Shown here in pieces: positions 54,167 through 62,571 of a stretch of 64,000 bases of DNA. Position numbers and translations under genes: made by a program. Location of the stretch: positions 1 through 64,000 of the forward strand of contig CAWGKA010000009.1 in assembly GCA_963823045.1 (NCBI GenBank), written 5' to 3'. The notes below the pieces were generated by a model that worked only from the letters and a program-made list of their open reading frames with translations, was not told where the DNA came from and made no database searches. Numbering within the stretch: the first letter of the stretch is position 1; each line of letters begins with the position of its first letter. The stretch comes from JADLGL01 sp963823045. Lineage in GTDB: Bacteria; Pseudomonadota; Alphaproteobacteria; Rhizobiales; Kaistiaceae.

Positions 54167-54703
54167 CTACTCCGGCCAGGCACTGCATCGATCAGCTAGC
54201 CTTTGCGCATTTTCGCTAAGGCCGGCAAGGGGCACAGAACGTGTTTCGCCAGCTACGGTGATATCGACGCGGTCGGCCGGCTGAAGCAACAGACGACCAA
54301 TAGTGTCGACCGCCGGCGACGTAACCGACACGATGACGGCGCCGTCGTTCCGCACAACAAGAGTTCCAACCACGGTGACGCTTTGCTCCGCAGCGCCCGT
54401 GACGAAGGTCAGCGTCATATCGATGTCGTCGCCAGGCTGGCGTCCTTCGGGAATCTCGCCATTGCCCGCGGCGCCGGCGTCAATCCAAAGGCCGTTGATG
54501 GCGTCGCAGCGGATCGTCATCTGCCCCTCGCCTTCCTCTGCAAGGAAGCGCAGAAAGCTGGTTGCCACGTTTGTTTCAGGGTCAAAAGCGCCGCCATTCA
54601 TCCACCGGCCAGCGCTCGCAGGACTGGCCGCAACGCAAACGGCAAGGGCCAGGATCGGCGCCGCCAACCGTGACGGCAGCATTGAGACGAAAGTCTTTGC
54701 CAA
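54167..54703 (-). CDS. secreted hypothetical protein
   Basis: The TTG at 54703 is preferred because GGAGG lies seven bases upstream; the next ATG is at 54682, and the long in-frame extension to 54895 overlaps the ABC control region. The signal peptide (SRLAAPILALAVCVAASPASA) is followed by a beta-rich protein (GQMTIRCDAINGLWIDAGAA, DDIDMTLTFVTGAAEQSVTV, DRVDITVAGETRSVPLAGLS) with two cysteines. 178 residues; no family recognised. The second SNase-fold gene starts five bases beyond its stop, so the two are coupled. Confidence 0.65.
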   Translation of the reverse strand: MAKTFVSMLPSRLAAPILALAVCVAASPASAGRWMNGGAFDPETNVATSFLRFLAEEGEGQMTIRCDAINGLWIDAGAAGNGEIPEGRQPGDDIDMTLTFVTGAAEQSVTVVGTLVVRNDGAVIVSVTSPAVDTIGRLLLQPADRVDITVAGETRSVPLAGLSENAQRLADRCSAWPE

Positions 54704-54966
54704 GAGATATCCTCCACGACGGCCGACAGTGATGCCGCGCAGCCCCCAATGGTCGCGAATATTACCCTCCTTTTCCCCGGCCAACAAATGAGCCGGACGG
54801 ACGGGCGGGCCTGCGACACCGCGCTGGATTTGGGCGCTGTTGGGGGCCTCACCGCCTGGTTGTCCATGCTTTTTTGCCTTGTCATCGACCGGCAAAGACC
54901 GATAGGGATGTCGCCAACATAACGAGCGCCGGACGATCCGGCGCCGGGGAAACGCGTCCGAGTTTG

Positions 54967-55914
54967 ATGTCGCCGCTTGTCGAAGTCCGTTCGCTGCGCA
55001 AGAGTTTTGGCGCAGTCACCGCAGTCGACGACATCAGCTTTGCGGTCGAGCGCGGTGAGGTGCTCGGCTTCCTCGGCCCCAACGGCGCCGGCAAGTCCAC
55101 CACCATGAAGATCATCACCGGCTTCCTGCCGGCAACGGCGGGAACGGCGATCGTCTGTGGCGAGGACATCCGCACCAGCCCGATCGCCGCCAAGCTGAAG
55201 CTCGGCTATCTGCCGGAAGGCTCGCCGCTCTATGGCGACATGACGCCGGAAGGCTTCCTCGATTTCGTCTGCCGCACCCGCCGCATGCCGCGCGCCGCGC
55301 GCAAGAGGGCGATTGCCGATGTCGTCGAACGGCTGGAGCTGGGGGAAGTCCTGCACCGCCGCATCGAGACGCTGTCGAAGGGCTTCCGCCGCCGCGTCGG
55401 CGTCGCCCAGGCGATCCTGCACGACCCGGACGTCCTCATCCTTGACGAGCCGACCGACGGCCTCGACCCGAACCAGAAATTCCAGGTGCGCCAGCTGATC
55501 CGCTCCATGGGCGACACCAAGGCGATCATCATCTCGACCCATATTCTGGAAGAGGTCGACGCCGTCTGCGACCGCACCATCATCATCGACCATGGCAAGA
55601 TCGTCAGTGATGGCACGCCGGCGCAGCTGCATGCGCGCTCGCCCGAGCACAATGCGGTAACGTTGAAGGTGCCGGCGAGCGAAGCCGAGAAGACGATCGC
55701 GGCGCTGAAGGCCCTGCCCGAGGTCGCCGAGGTCGAAACCCGCGAGGCGAGCGGAGAGACGGCGAACCTCTTCGTGCGCCCGCGCAACGGCCAGTTCATC
55801 GTCGACGTCGTCGTCGGCGCGCTGCGCGCCGCGAACATCAACGCCACCGACATCAACAACACCGTCGGCCAGCTCGACGATGTCTTCCGCACCGTCACCA
55901 CGGGCGCGGGCTAG
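54967..55914 (+). CDS. ABC transporter ATP-binding protein, Gld/Nat type
   Basis: A 315-residue ATPase. Walker A GPNGAGKST, Q-loop region LGYLPEGSPLYGDMT, signature LSKGFRRRVGVAQ, Walker B VLILDEPTDGLDP and H-loop IIISTHILEEV are all present. The C-terminal extension with alternating beta strands (DAVTLKV-like, ETANLFVRP) is typical of ATPases paired with GldF/GldG-like partners. It is the first gene of a four-gene operon with the permease, the GldG-like protein and a DUF4340 protein. ATG 54967 (MSPLVEVRSLRKSFGAV) was chosen; an upstream extension is not protein-like. Confidence 0.93.
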   Translation: MSPLVEVRSLRKSFGAVTAVDDISFAVERGEVLGFLGPNGAGKSTTMKIITGFLPATAGTAIVCGEDIRTSPIAAKLKLGYLPEGSPLYGDMTPEGFLDFVCRTRRMPRAARKRAIADVVERLELGEVLHRRIETLSKGFRRRVGVAQAILHDPDVLILDEPTDGLDPNQKFQVRQLIRSMGDTKAIIISTHILEEVDAVCDRTIIIDHGKIVSDGTPAQLHARSPEHNAVTLKVPASEAEKTIAALKALPEVAEVETREASGETANLFVRPRNGQFIVDVVVGALRAANINATDINNTVGQLDDVFRTVTTGAG

Positions 55915-55924
55915 AGGTGGCGAT

Positions 55925-56656
55925 ATGCGCGTGATGCTCACCATCACCCGGCGGGAACTGGCGTCGTATTTTTCGACGCCGCTTGCCTACATATTCATGG
56001 TGGCTTTCGTCGCGGCTGCAGGAGCCGCCACCTTCTATTTCGGCGACTTCATGGGTCGTCGCCAAGCCGACCTATCGCCGTTCTTCCAATTCCACCCATA
56101 CCTGTTCCTCGTTCTGATCCCCGCCATCGGCATGCGCCTTTGGGCAGAGGAGCGGCGTCAGGGCACCATGGAATTGCTCATGACGCTGCCCATAACGAGC
56201 TGGCAGGCCGTCATGGGGAAGTTCCTGGCCGCCTGGGTCTTTCTTGGGCTCAACCTCCTCCTGACGTTTCCGATCGTTTGGACGGTCAACTATCTCGGCG
56301 ATCCAGACAACGGCGTGATCGTCGCCAGCTACATCGCAAGCTTTCTCATGGGCGGTGTTCTGATCGCGGTGGCGTCCTGCGTTTCGGCGCTGACTAAGAG
56401 CCAAGTCGTCGCCTTCGTGTTCGGCGTCGGCGCGAGCTTCCTGCTGATGGTGTCGGGCTTGAATTTCGTGCTCAACCTCTTCACCGGTTGGGCTCCACAA
56501 TCCGTGATCGATCTCATTTCGTCCTTCTCGCTAATTACGCATTTCAACGCGATCGCTCGCGGCGTCCTTGATGGCGAGGCGATCGTCTTCCTTCTGGCGT
56601 TGATGGCTTTCTTCTTGTTCGCCAACCGCCAGATTGTTGAGATTTCGAAGGCCTAG
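55925..56656 (+). CDS. ABC transporter permease, GldF type
   Basis: The ATG at 55925 has GAGG seven bases upstream. The 243-residue protein has six hydrophobic helices (LAYIFMVAFVAAAGAATFYF, FLAAWVFLGLNLLLTFPIVW, MGGVLIAVASCVSALT, VAFVFGVGASFLLMVSGL) and the ABC-2 subfamily motif RLWAEERRQGTMELLMTLP. It starts with ITRRELASYFSTPLAYIF, characteristic of GldF-like permeases. Inner membrane, with the preceding ATPase. Confidence 0.92.
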   Translation: MRVMLTITRRELASYFSTPLAYIFMVAFVAAAGAATFYFGDFMGRRQADLSPFFQFHPYLFLVLIPAIGMRLWAEERRQGTMELLMTLPITSWQAVMGKFLAAWVFLGLNLLLTFPIVWTVNYLGDPDNGVIVASYIASFLMGGVLIAVASCVSALTKSQVVAFVFGVGASFLLMVSGLNFVLNLFTGWAPQSVIDLISSFSLITHFNAIARGVLDGEAIVFLLALMAFFLFANRQIVEISKA

Positions 56657-56659
56657 GAG

Positions 56660-58553
56660 ATGTGGAACCGGCTCAACAATGCCAATCGGGCGACATTGGC
56701 GGCGATCTCGATCGCCGTTGCCGCCGTGCTCCTGATTAGCATCGTCGCCATCGGCGCTCTAACGCTGCGCTCCGCACGCGTCGACCTAACGGCGAACCAA
56801 TCCTACACCGTGTCGGCGTCGACACGTGCCGTTATCGAAAACCTCTCCGGCCCGATTACGCTGCGTTTCTACCTGTCGTCGGCTCTCGTCGACGAGCACC
56901 CGGAATTGCGCGTCTACACGGACCGCATCGACGAGCTGCTGCGCGCCTATAGGGACATGTCGGGGGGTCTGATCCGCGTCGAGCACATCGATCCGGTGCC
57001 ATTCTCCGCTGAGGAAGATCAGGCGATTGCCTACGATCTTCTCGGCGTGAATCTGAGCCGCGCCGGCGAACAGGGATATATCGGGCTCGTCGGCACCAAT
57101 TCGGTCGACCAACTGGAAGTCATTCAGGCGCTGTCACCGGCCCGCGAGGACTTCCTTGAATATGATTTGACGCGCATGATCGCGCGCCTTTCGAACCCAA
57201 TCGAGCCGCGTATCGGCGTCATCGATGGCCTCGGATTGTTTGGCAGCACAACGCTGAACCGCGATCCCTCCGCCCTCATCACGCGTCTTGGGCGTGACTA
57301 CGCGCTTGTGCAGATTCCGATGGACGCCACCGCGATCCCGGACGATATCGACGCTCTGCTGGTGATCCACCCGCATGATCTGTCGGCGTCGACGCTCTAT
57401 GCCATCGACCAATATGTCATTCGCGGCGGACCACTGCTCGCCTTCATCGACGCCGTGTCGGAACATTCACCGCCTTCGCAGAACAACCCGGCAGTGCCTC
57501 AATATCCCAGCTCGAACCTTGAGCCGTTGATGGCAGCGTGGGGCGTGCGCATGGTTCCCGACGCCGTCGTCGGCGACATGGACATGGCGCTTCAGGTCAG
57601 AGGACAGGCCGGCAATCAGGTTGTCGTCTCCGACTATCCGCCTTGGCTTATCGTCAGCGAGGACAATCTCGACCGCAATGATCTGGTGACGAGTGCGCTG
57701 ACGCTGATGCGCATTTCATCCGCGGGCGCGCTCGAGCCGCTGGACGGCGCGAGCACGACATTCACACCGCTTATCTTCACCAGCGAGAACAACATGCTCT
57801 ACGATCAGGCGACGATCCTTCGCCGCCTCGATCCCAGCACGCTGGTGAATATGTTCCAGTCGTCGGGCGTGCGACGCACCCTGGCCGCTCGAATCACGGG
57901 CATCGTCAACACCGCATACCCCGACGGACCGCCTGCCGCGGGCGATGCAGCCGCCTCGGCGCGCGCCGCCTGAACTTGTCACGCAGTCGCAGGCGCCGAT
58001 CAACGTGATCATCGTCACCGATACCGACATGCTTGCCGACGATTTGAACGTCAATTCAACCGGCCAGGCGACGACGCAGAATTCGGACTTCGTCGTCAAC
58101 GCGCTCGACAGCATGACGGGAGGGGGCGAGCTCATCGATCTGCGCGGCCGCGGGTTCATCTACCGGCCCTTCACCCGCGTCGATGAGTTGGAGGCCGCGG
58201 CCGACGAAAGGTATCGCACGACCGAGGAGCAGCTGCAGGCCGATCTCGATGCCACTCAGCAGCAACTCGCCGACTTGCGCGCCCAGGCGGCAACCGCTGG
58301 ACAGGCGGGGGCCCTGACGCAGGAGCAGCAGAATACCGTCGCGCAGTTCAACCAGCACATCCTCGATGTTCGCGCCGAGCTGCGCGCGGTGCAGGGCGAA
58401 TTGCGCAAAGACATCGATGCGCTGGCGAACTGGCTTCGCCTTCTCAACATCCTTGCCGTCCCGCTGCTGATCATCATCGTCGGGATCGTCGTTGCGGTGT
58501 GGCGGCGGGCGCGCCTTGCCTCGTACGTGCGCAGCCAAAGATCAACGGGGTAG
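56660..58553 (+). CDS. GldG-like ABC-associated protein, one frame break
   Basis: The N-terminal helix (AAISIAVAAVLLISIVAIGA) is followed by DLTANQSYTVSASTRAVIEN and the transport-associated ABC domain (GPITLRFYLSSALVDEHPEL, FLEYDLTRMIARLSNPIEPR, DALLVIHPHDLSASTLYAID, DQYVIRGGPLLAFIDAVSE). After an indel near 57960 the frame continues PINVIIVTDTDMLADDLNV, VVNALDSMTGGGELIDLRGR, a coiled coil (TTEEQLQADLDATQQQLADL) and a C-terminal membrane helix. The order matches the ABC_transp_aux proteins that partner GldF-like permeases. The next gene begins seven bases after its stop. Confidence 0.85.
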
Positions 58554-58560
58554 CGGTCGC

Positions 58561-59673
58561 ATGTCTCCGAGATCGTTCTTCGCCCTCCTCGCCGTTACCG
58601 TCGTAGCGCTCGCTATCGCCGTGGCGTTGGTGGTGACCGACAGCGGTGGCGACAACTTGCCGAATGTCGCCGGCGATCCGATGTTCCCGGCGCTCGCCGA
58701 GAATTCACAAGATCTGAGCGAACTATCCATCGAGACGAGGACCTATCGCATCGACCTGCACAAGGTCGACGGAACGTGGGTCGCGGCAAACCTCGGCGAC
58801 TATCCGGTCGTGCCCGATGCCATCGCGCAGATCGTTGCCGGCCTTTCACAGATGACCGTGGTTGAGGACAAGACGTCGAACCCCGATTGGTACCAATATA
58901 TCGGGGTCAACGATCCCACGGCCGATCTCCCTGCCGGCGTTACGCCAGGCGTGCATATCAGGGCGGTGGCCGCCAATGGCGATGTCCTTGCGGACGCCAT
59001 CTTCGGCGCCGCAAGCGCAAGCATCGGCTACGCGCGCGACGGCGGCAGCTTCGTGCGCCGCGCGGGCGAGCGGCAGGCCTGGCTGGTGACGGGCAGCATC
59101 AACGTTCCCGGTTTCGAGCAGGACTGGTTCGGCCAACTCCTGAGCATTCCCGGCCCGCAGGTCGAGCGAATAACCATCTTCCTCGGCGATCAGATGGCGC
59201 TCGACGCGCAGAAGGTCGACTTCGACACAGGCGATTACAACCTCGTCTACCTCGACCCGTCGATCGGGCCCGCGGGCAGCACTGCGAATGACAATGGGTT
59301 GAGAGGGATCGCCCAGGGCATCGTATCGACGAGTTTCGAGGGCGTTCGTTCGGCGGAGAGCGTGACCTTCGCTGATGACGCCCGCTTGATCCGCTTCACG
59401 ACGATCTCCGGTCTCCAGCTCGATGTGAAGCTCGGCGAGGCGGACGGCGATATCTGGGTCACCTATCAGGCATCGGCGCCTGAGGGGAGCGACGCGGCGG
59501 CCCAAGCGGAGGACATCAACGCGCGCGCATCCGGCTGGGCGTTCAAGCTGTTGTCATACCGGACCACCGCGCTGACGCGCGATCTTGCAACGCTCTACGA
59601 TCCGCCAGCGGCACCAGAGGAGGCGCCACCGGCCGCGCCTTTGCCCGTCGTTCCGCTCTTGCCTGGCCCGTAG
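58561..59673 (+). CDS. DUF4340-type protein of the Gld-like ABC operon
   Basis: 370 residues: an N-terminal membrane helix (FFALLAVTVVALAIAVALVV), then a periplasmic beta-rich domain with ENSQDLSELSIETRTYRIDL, VDGTWVAANLGDYPVVPDAI, and WYQYIGVNDPTADLPAGVTP, the usual DUF4340 reading (W..ngyPad...v..ll..l). A Pro-rich tail ends PAAPLPVVPLLPGP. In many bacteria this protein is encoded right after the GldG-like gene, as here. Function unknown. Confidence 0.82.
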   Translation: MSPRSFFALLAVTVVALAIAVALVVTDSGGDNLPNVAGDPMFPALAENSQDLSELSIETRTYRIDLHKVDGTWVAANLGDYPVVPDAIAQIVAGLSQMTVVEDKTSNPDWYQYIGVNDPTADLPAGVTPGVHIRAVAANGDVLADAIFGAASASIGYARDGGSFVRRAGERQAWLVTGSINVPGFEQDWFGQLLSIPGPQVERITIFLGDQMALDAQKVDFDTGDYNLVYLDPSIGPAGSTANDNGLRGIAQGIVSTSFEGVRSAESVTFADDARLIRFTTISGLQLDVKLGEADGDIWVTYQASAPEGSDAAAQAEDINARASGWAFKLLSYRTTALTRDLATLYDPPAAPEEAPPAAPLPVVPLLPGP

Positions 59674-59933
59674 CAAGGACGGTCCCGTGAGGGGTTCGCC
59701 CACCGCAGCATTGGGGGGCGCGAAGCGACATCAATGCTCACGGCGATCCTCATGTTCAAACGCTTGCGAAGATGTTCTCGCCCAAATCATCGATCGGCAG
59801 GTAACGTCCCGATCACGAATATCGGACGAATACGCACTCTGCGCACTTGGACCGTCCTTCCAAACGGACTAGAACAAATAGTTGTGAGGTGCCGCCGGCA
59901 GGGTTGATGATTCCCGGCTGCACTTAAATCAAA

Positions 59934-59947
59934 AAAGCTTTTTTGGG
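59934..59947 (+). promoter_or_regulatory. palindrome AAAAAAGCTTTTTT in the PQQ dehydrogenase 3 leader
   Basis: A 14-base A/T palindrome directly precedes the ribosome site GGGAGGAAGC and the ATG at 59957. It could be a weak terminator/attenuator hairpin or a protein site. The 283 bases upstream (59674-59956) hold no gene and lack the TRACCC palindrome of locus 1. Confidence 0.35.
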
Positions 59948-59956
59948 AGGAAGCTT

Positions 59957-61747
59957 ATGATGTTACGAAACCCCAAGCGGGTCTCAATGACGCTTGCCGG
60001 AGCCTTGCTTGCTTCGGCAATCGCGATGCCGGCAATGGCGCAAGTGACGCAAGAGCGCCTTGAGAACGCTGGCAACGAGCCTCAGAACTGGCTGCTGCAA
60101 CTCGGCAACTATTCGTCGTGGAGCTATTCCTCACTCAACCAGATCAACCGGGACAACGTGTCTGGCTTGCGCGTGGTGACGACCATTCCGATCGCCACTG
60201 CGCTTCAGGGCATCAACTCGCAGAGCCTTGAGAACCGTCCGCTGGTCATCGACGGGATGATGTACATCAACGATGCGTGGGGCATCATCTACGGCATCGA
60301 CATCTCCGATCCGGCCAATCCGGTGATTCAGTGGATCACCGACCCGGCGATGGACAAGGAAGCCGGCGAGATCAACATCACGCGCGGCCTTGCTGCGTTC
60401 GGTGACCGGATCTACGCCAACCTCGCCGACGGTCGCGTTATCGCCGTCGACGCCAACACCGGCGAACTGGTGATCGACGAGCAGGTCGCCCGCACCGAAG
60501 CCAACTGGGAGTATGATGCCGGCGAAGGCTTCACCGCTTCCCCGCTGCCGGTCGAGAACATGATCCTCGTCGGCCAGTCAAAGGGCGACTGGGGCACTCG
60601 CGGCTTCCTCGCGGCCATCGATGGCACGACAGGTGAAGAGCTGTGGCGGACCTACACAGTCCCCGGCCCTGGCGAGCCCGGTCACGAGACCTGGGCAGAT
60701 CCCGCAGGTACCGCCTGGCACACGGGCGGCGGTTCGCTTTGGCAGGTCGGCTCGTACGATCCGTCAACGCGGCTGACGATCTGGGGCACCGCGAATCCGG
60801 TCCCGATGTTCGATCCGCAGGCGCGGCCCGGCGACAACCTCTACACCAACGCCGCCGTGGCGTTTAACGTCGATGACGGCTCAATCGCTTGGTACTTCCA
60901 GTACACGCCGAGCGATTCCTGGGACTTTGACGAGATCGGCGTGCACACGCTGGTCGACGCCAATGTCGACGGCGAGATGCGCCACATGGTCGTCCATTAC
61001 GGCCGCAACGGCTTCTACTATCGCCTCGACGCCGGTACCGGTGACTTCATCTCGGCCACGCAATGGGTGAGTGTTGCCAACTGGACCGCTGGCATCGACG
61101 ACAAGACCGGACTGCCGGTGGATTACGATCCCAACCTGCAGCTCCAGGTCTATCAGGGTGCTCCGACGCGCGTTGATCGCGACACCAACCCTGTCACCGA
61201 TTTCTGCCCGACGATGCTGGGTGGCGTCCGGTGGCAGCCGACCGCGTTCGACCCGAACACCGGGATCAACTACGTGGCCGGCATGGACGGCTGCACCAAC
61301 GTCACGGTTCAGCCGGCAGAGCCCGTCGAGGGCGGCGGCAACCCGAACGGCGTCGGTGCGGTTTGGCTCGGCGGCGGCAACATCCAGTCGGTTGGCCACA
61401 CTCAGGATCAGCCGGAAGGCCTGATCGCAGCCATCGACACCGCCACTGGTGCAATCGTGGCATCGCGCAACCTGCCCTACATCAGCGAGTCGGGCGTTGT
61501 CGCGACCGCCGGTGGGCTGCTGTTCTATGGTGGCATCGACGGCCAGGTCATGGCCTTTGACTCGACCACGCTGGACACGCTGTGGAGCTTCAACACGAAC
61601 ATCCACATCAAGGCGGCGCCGATGACATTTGCGGTCAACGGCCAGCAGTATGTCGCGGTTATCGCCGGCGGCCCGGGCGGCGGCGGCGGTTATCCCGCGC
61701 TCGCCAACCAGCAGCCGGGCGCAATGCTCTACATCTTCGGCATGTAG
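59957..61747 (+). CDS. PQQ-dependent alcohol dehydrogenase, lanthanide-type signature (locus 2)
   Basis: Intact, 596 residues, signal peptide MTLAGALLASAIAMPAMAQ. It is clearly paralogous to, but well diverged from, the locus 1 enzymes. Propeller motifs: IYGIDISDPANPVIQW, VIAVDANTGELVIDEQV, MVVHYGRNGFYYRLDAGTGD, WTAGIDDKTGLPVDYDPN. Ligand positions: D211 in SKGDWGTRGF (Glu in methanol dehydrogenase), N280 in TANPVPMF, catalytic D323 and the extra D325 in SWDFDEIGVH, 43 residues after the Asn as in locus 1. W254 and the GGGSLW stretch lie near the expected quinone-stacking region. C-terminal Gly-rich loop GGPGGGGGYPALANQ. There is no cytochrome domain; the partner is probably the convergent cytochrome at 61847. 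Confidence 0.92.
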   Translation: MMLRNPKRVSMTLAGALLASAIAMPAMAQVTQERLENAGNEPQNWLLQLGNYSSWSYSSLNQINRDNVSGLRVVTTIPIATALQGINSQSLENRPLVIDGMMYINDAWGIIYGIDISDPANPVIQWITDPAMDKEAGEINITRGLAAFGDRIYANLADGRVIAVDANTGELVIDEQVARTEANWEYDAGEGFTASPLPVENMILVGQSKGDWGTRGFLAAIDGTTGEELWRTYTVPGPGEPGHETWADPAGTAWHTGGGSLWQVGSYDPSTRLTIWGTANPVPMFDPQARPGDNLYTNAAVAFNVDDGSIAWYFQYTPSDSWDFDEIGVHTLVDANVDGEMRHMVVHYGRNGFYYRLDAGTGDFISATQWVSVANWTAGIDDKTGLPVDYDPNLQLQVYQGAPTRVDRDTNPVTDFCPTMLGGVRWQPTAFDPNTGINYVAGMDGCTNVTVQPAEPVEGGGNPNGVGAVWLGGGNIQSVGHTQDQPEGLIAAIDTATGAIVASRNLPYISESGVVATAGGLLFYGGIDGQVMAFDSTTLDTLWSFNTNIHIKAAPMTFAVNGQQYVAVIAGGPGGGGGYPALANQQPGAMLYIFGM

Positions 61748-61793
61748 GCAGAGTGTCTCAGAAACGGGAGGGCGACTATGGTCGCTCTCCGCA

Positions 61794-61827
61794 AGAGAAA
61801 GGGGCGGCCCATGCCGCCCCTTTTTTT
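61794..61827. terminator. strong bidirectional intrinsic terminator
   Basis: GGGGCGGC, loop CCAT and GCCGCCCC, extended by A's on the left and seven T's on the right, sit between the convergent PQQ dehydrogenase 3 and cytochrome genes. This is the best classical terminator in the window. Confidence 0.92.
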
Positions 61828-61846
61828 CGTTCGACTAGAAGGGAAT

Positions 61847-62467
61847 TTACGGCGCATCCCTCTGCGGCGGTTGCGCCACGCCTCCGGCGCGAATGGTATC
61901 GCAGATGGCCGCGTCCTGACCGTAATAGGCCCGGCAGTCTTCATCAGTGAAGGGCCCATGGCCGACGACATTGGTGAAGAGATAGGCGATCAGGCCGTTG
62001 ATCTCGCGCGGGATGAGATAGACGCCCATCTTCGGCGGCGTGTTGGCACCCAACTGATCCGCCGTCATGCCATAACAACGGTCGTCAATATAGGCGCGCG
62101 CATCGAACGCCGGCATTTCCGTGCCCGGACGACCGCACTGGATGACCAAATACATCTGCTCCGGCGTTAGCGCCGTCTCGCGCAAATTAGCGCCGACAGG
62201 AGCGCGCGGATCATCGGGGAGGCCGTTTCCGGCCCAACCGTGGCACTGGCCGCACCACACCTTGTCTTTCCATACGCGGAAGCCGAGATCGATCGCGGCC
62301 TGGTCGTATTGCGTCGCCGTGCTGTCGGCCGCCTGACCGTGTGCGTTCACCACGCCGAAGGCTGCAACGCCACCGATAAGGCTGATAGCCGCGGCGGTTG
62401 CCGCAACGAATCGTCGAAGCCCAGCTCCGCTGCGTTTCGGATGTGCCTCTTGTGGCTCCATTGGCAT
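61847..62467 (-). CDS. c-type cytochrome of PQQ locus 2
   Basis: 206 residues with an N-terminal basic stretch and a signal segment (FVAATAAAISLIGGVAAFGV). One haem site, WCGQCHGWAGNGLPDDPRAP, is followed by GANLRETALTPEQMYLVIQC, CGRPGTEMPAFDAR with the probable methionine ligand, CYGMTADQLGANT, and GPFTDEDCRAYYGQDAAICD. The order and spacing match the locus 1 cytochrome at 44852, including the two C-terminal cysteines outside the haem motif, which suggests a conserved structural disulfide. It probably accepts electrons from the adjacent PQQ dehydrogenase. Divergent from the pentapeptide gene. Confidence 0.9.
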   Translation of the reverse strand: MPMEPQEAHPKRSGAGLRRFVAATAAAISLIGGVAAFGVVNAHGQAADSTATQYDQAAIDLGFRVWKDKVWCGQCHGWAGNGLPDDPRAPVGANLRETALTPEQMYLVIQCGRPGTEMPAFDARAYIDDRCYGMTADQLGANTPPKMGVYLIPREINGLIAYLFTNVVGHGPFTDEDCRAYYGQDAAICDTIRAGGVAQPPQRDAP

Positions 62468-62571
62468 TGTTAGGACCTCCCTATTGTTCCGTGCGCCATG
62501 TTTGCCTTGCTAAGGCCCCAGAACCGACCGTAGCATCACCGTTTTCGAGTGTCTGCAACAAGGCCTTCCTA

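Noticed and set aside
47156..61747. Assignment of the PQQ dehydrogenases to calcium methanol dehydrogenase (MxaF)
   Set aside because: The motif is D-x-D rather than D-x-A, the vicinal cysteine pair is missing, and no mxaI, mxaJ or mxaG genes are present.
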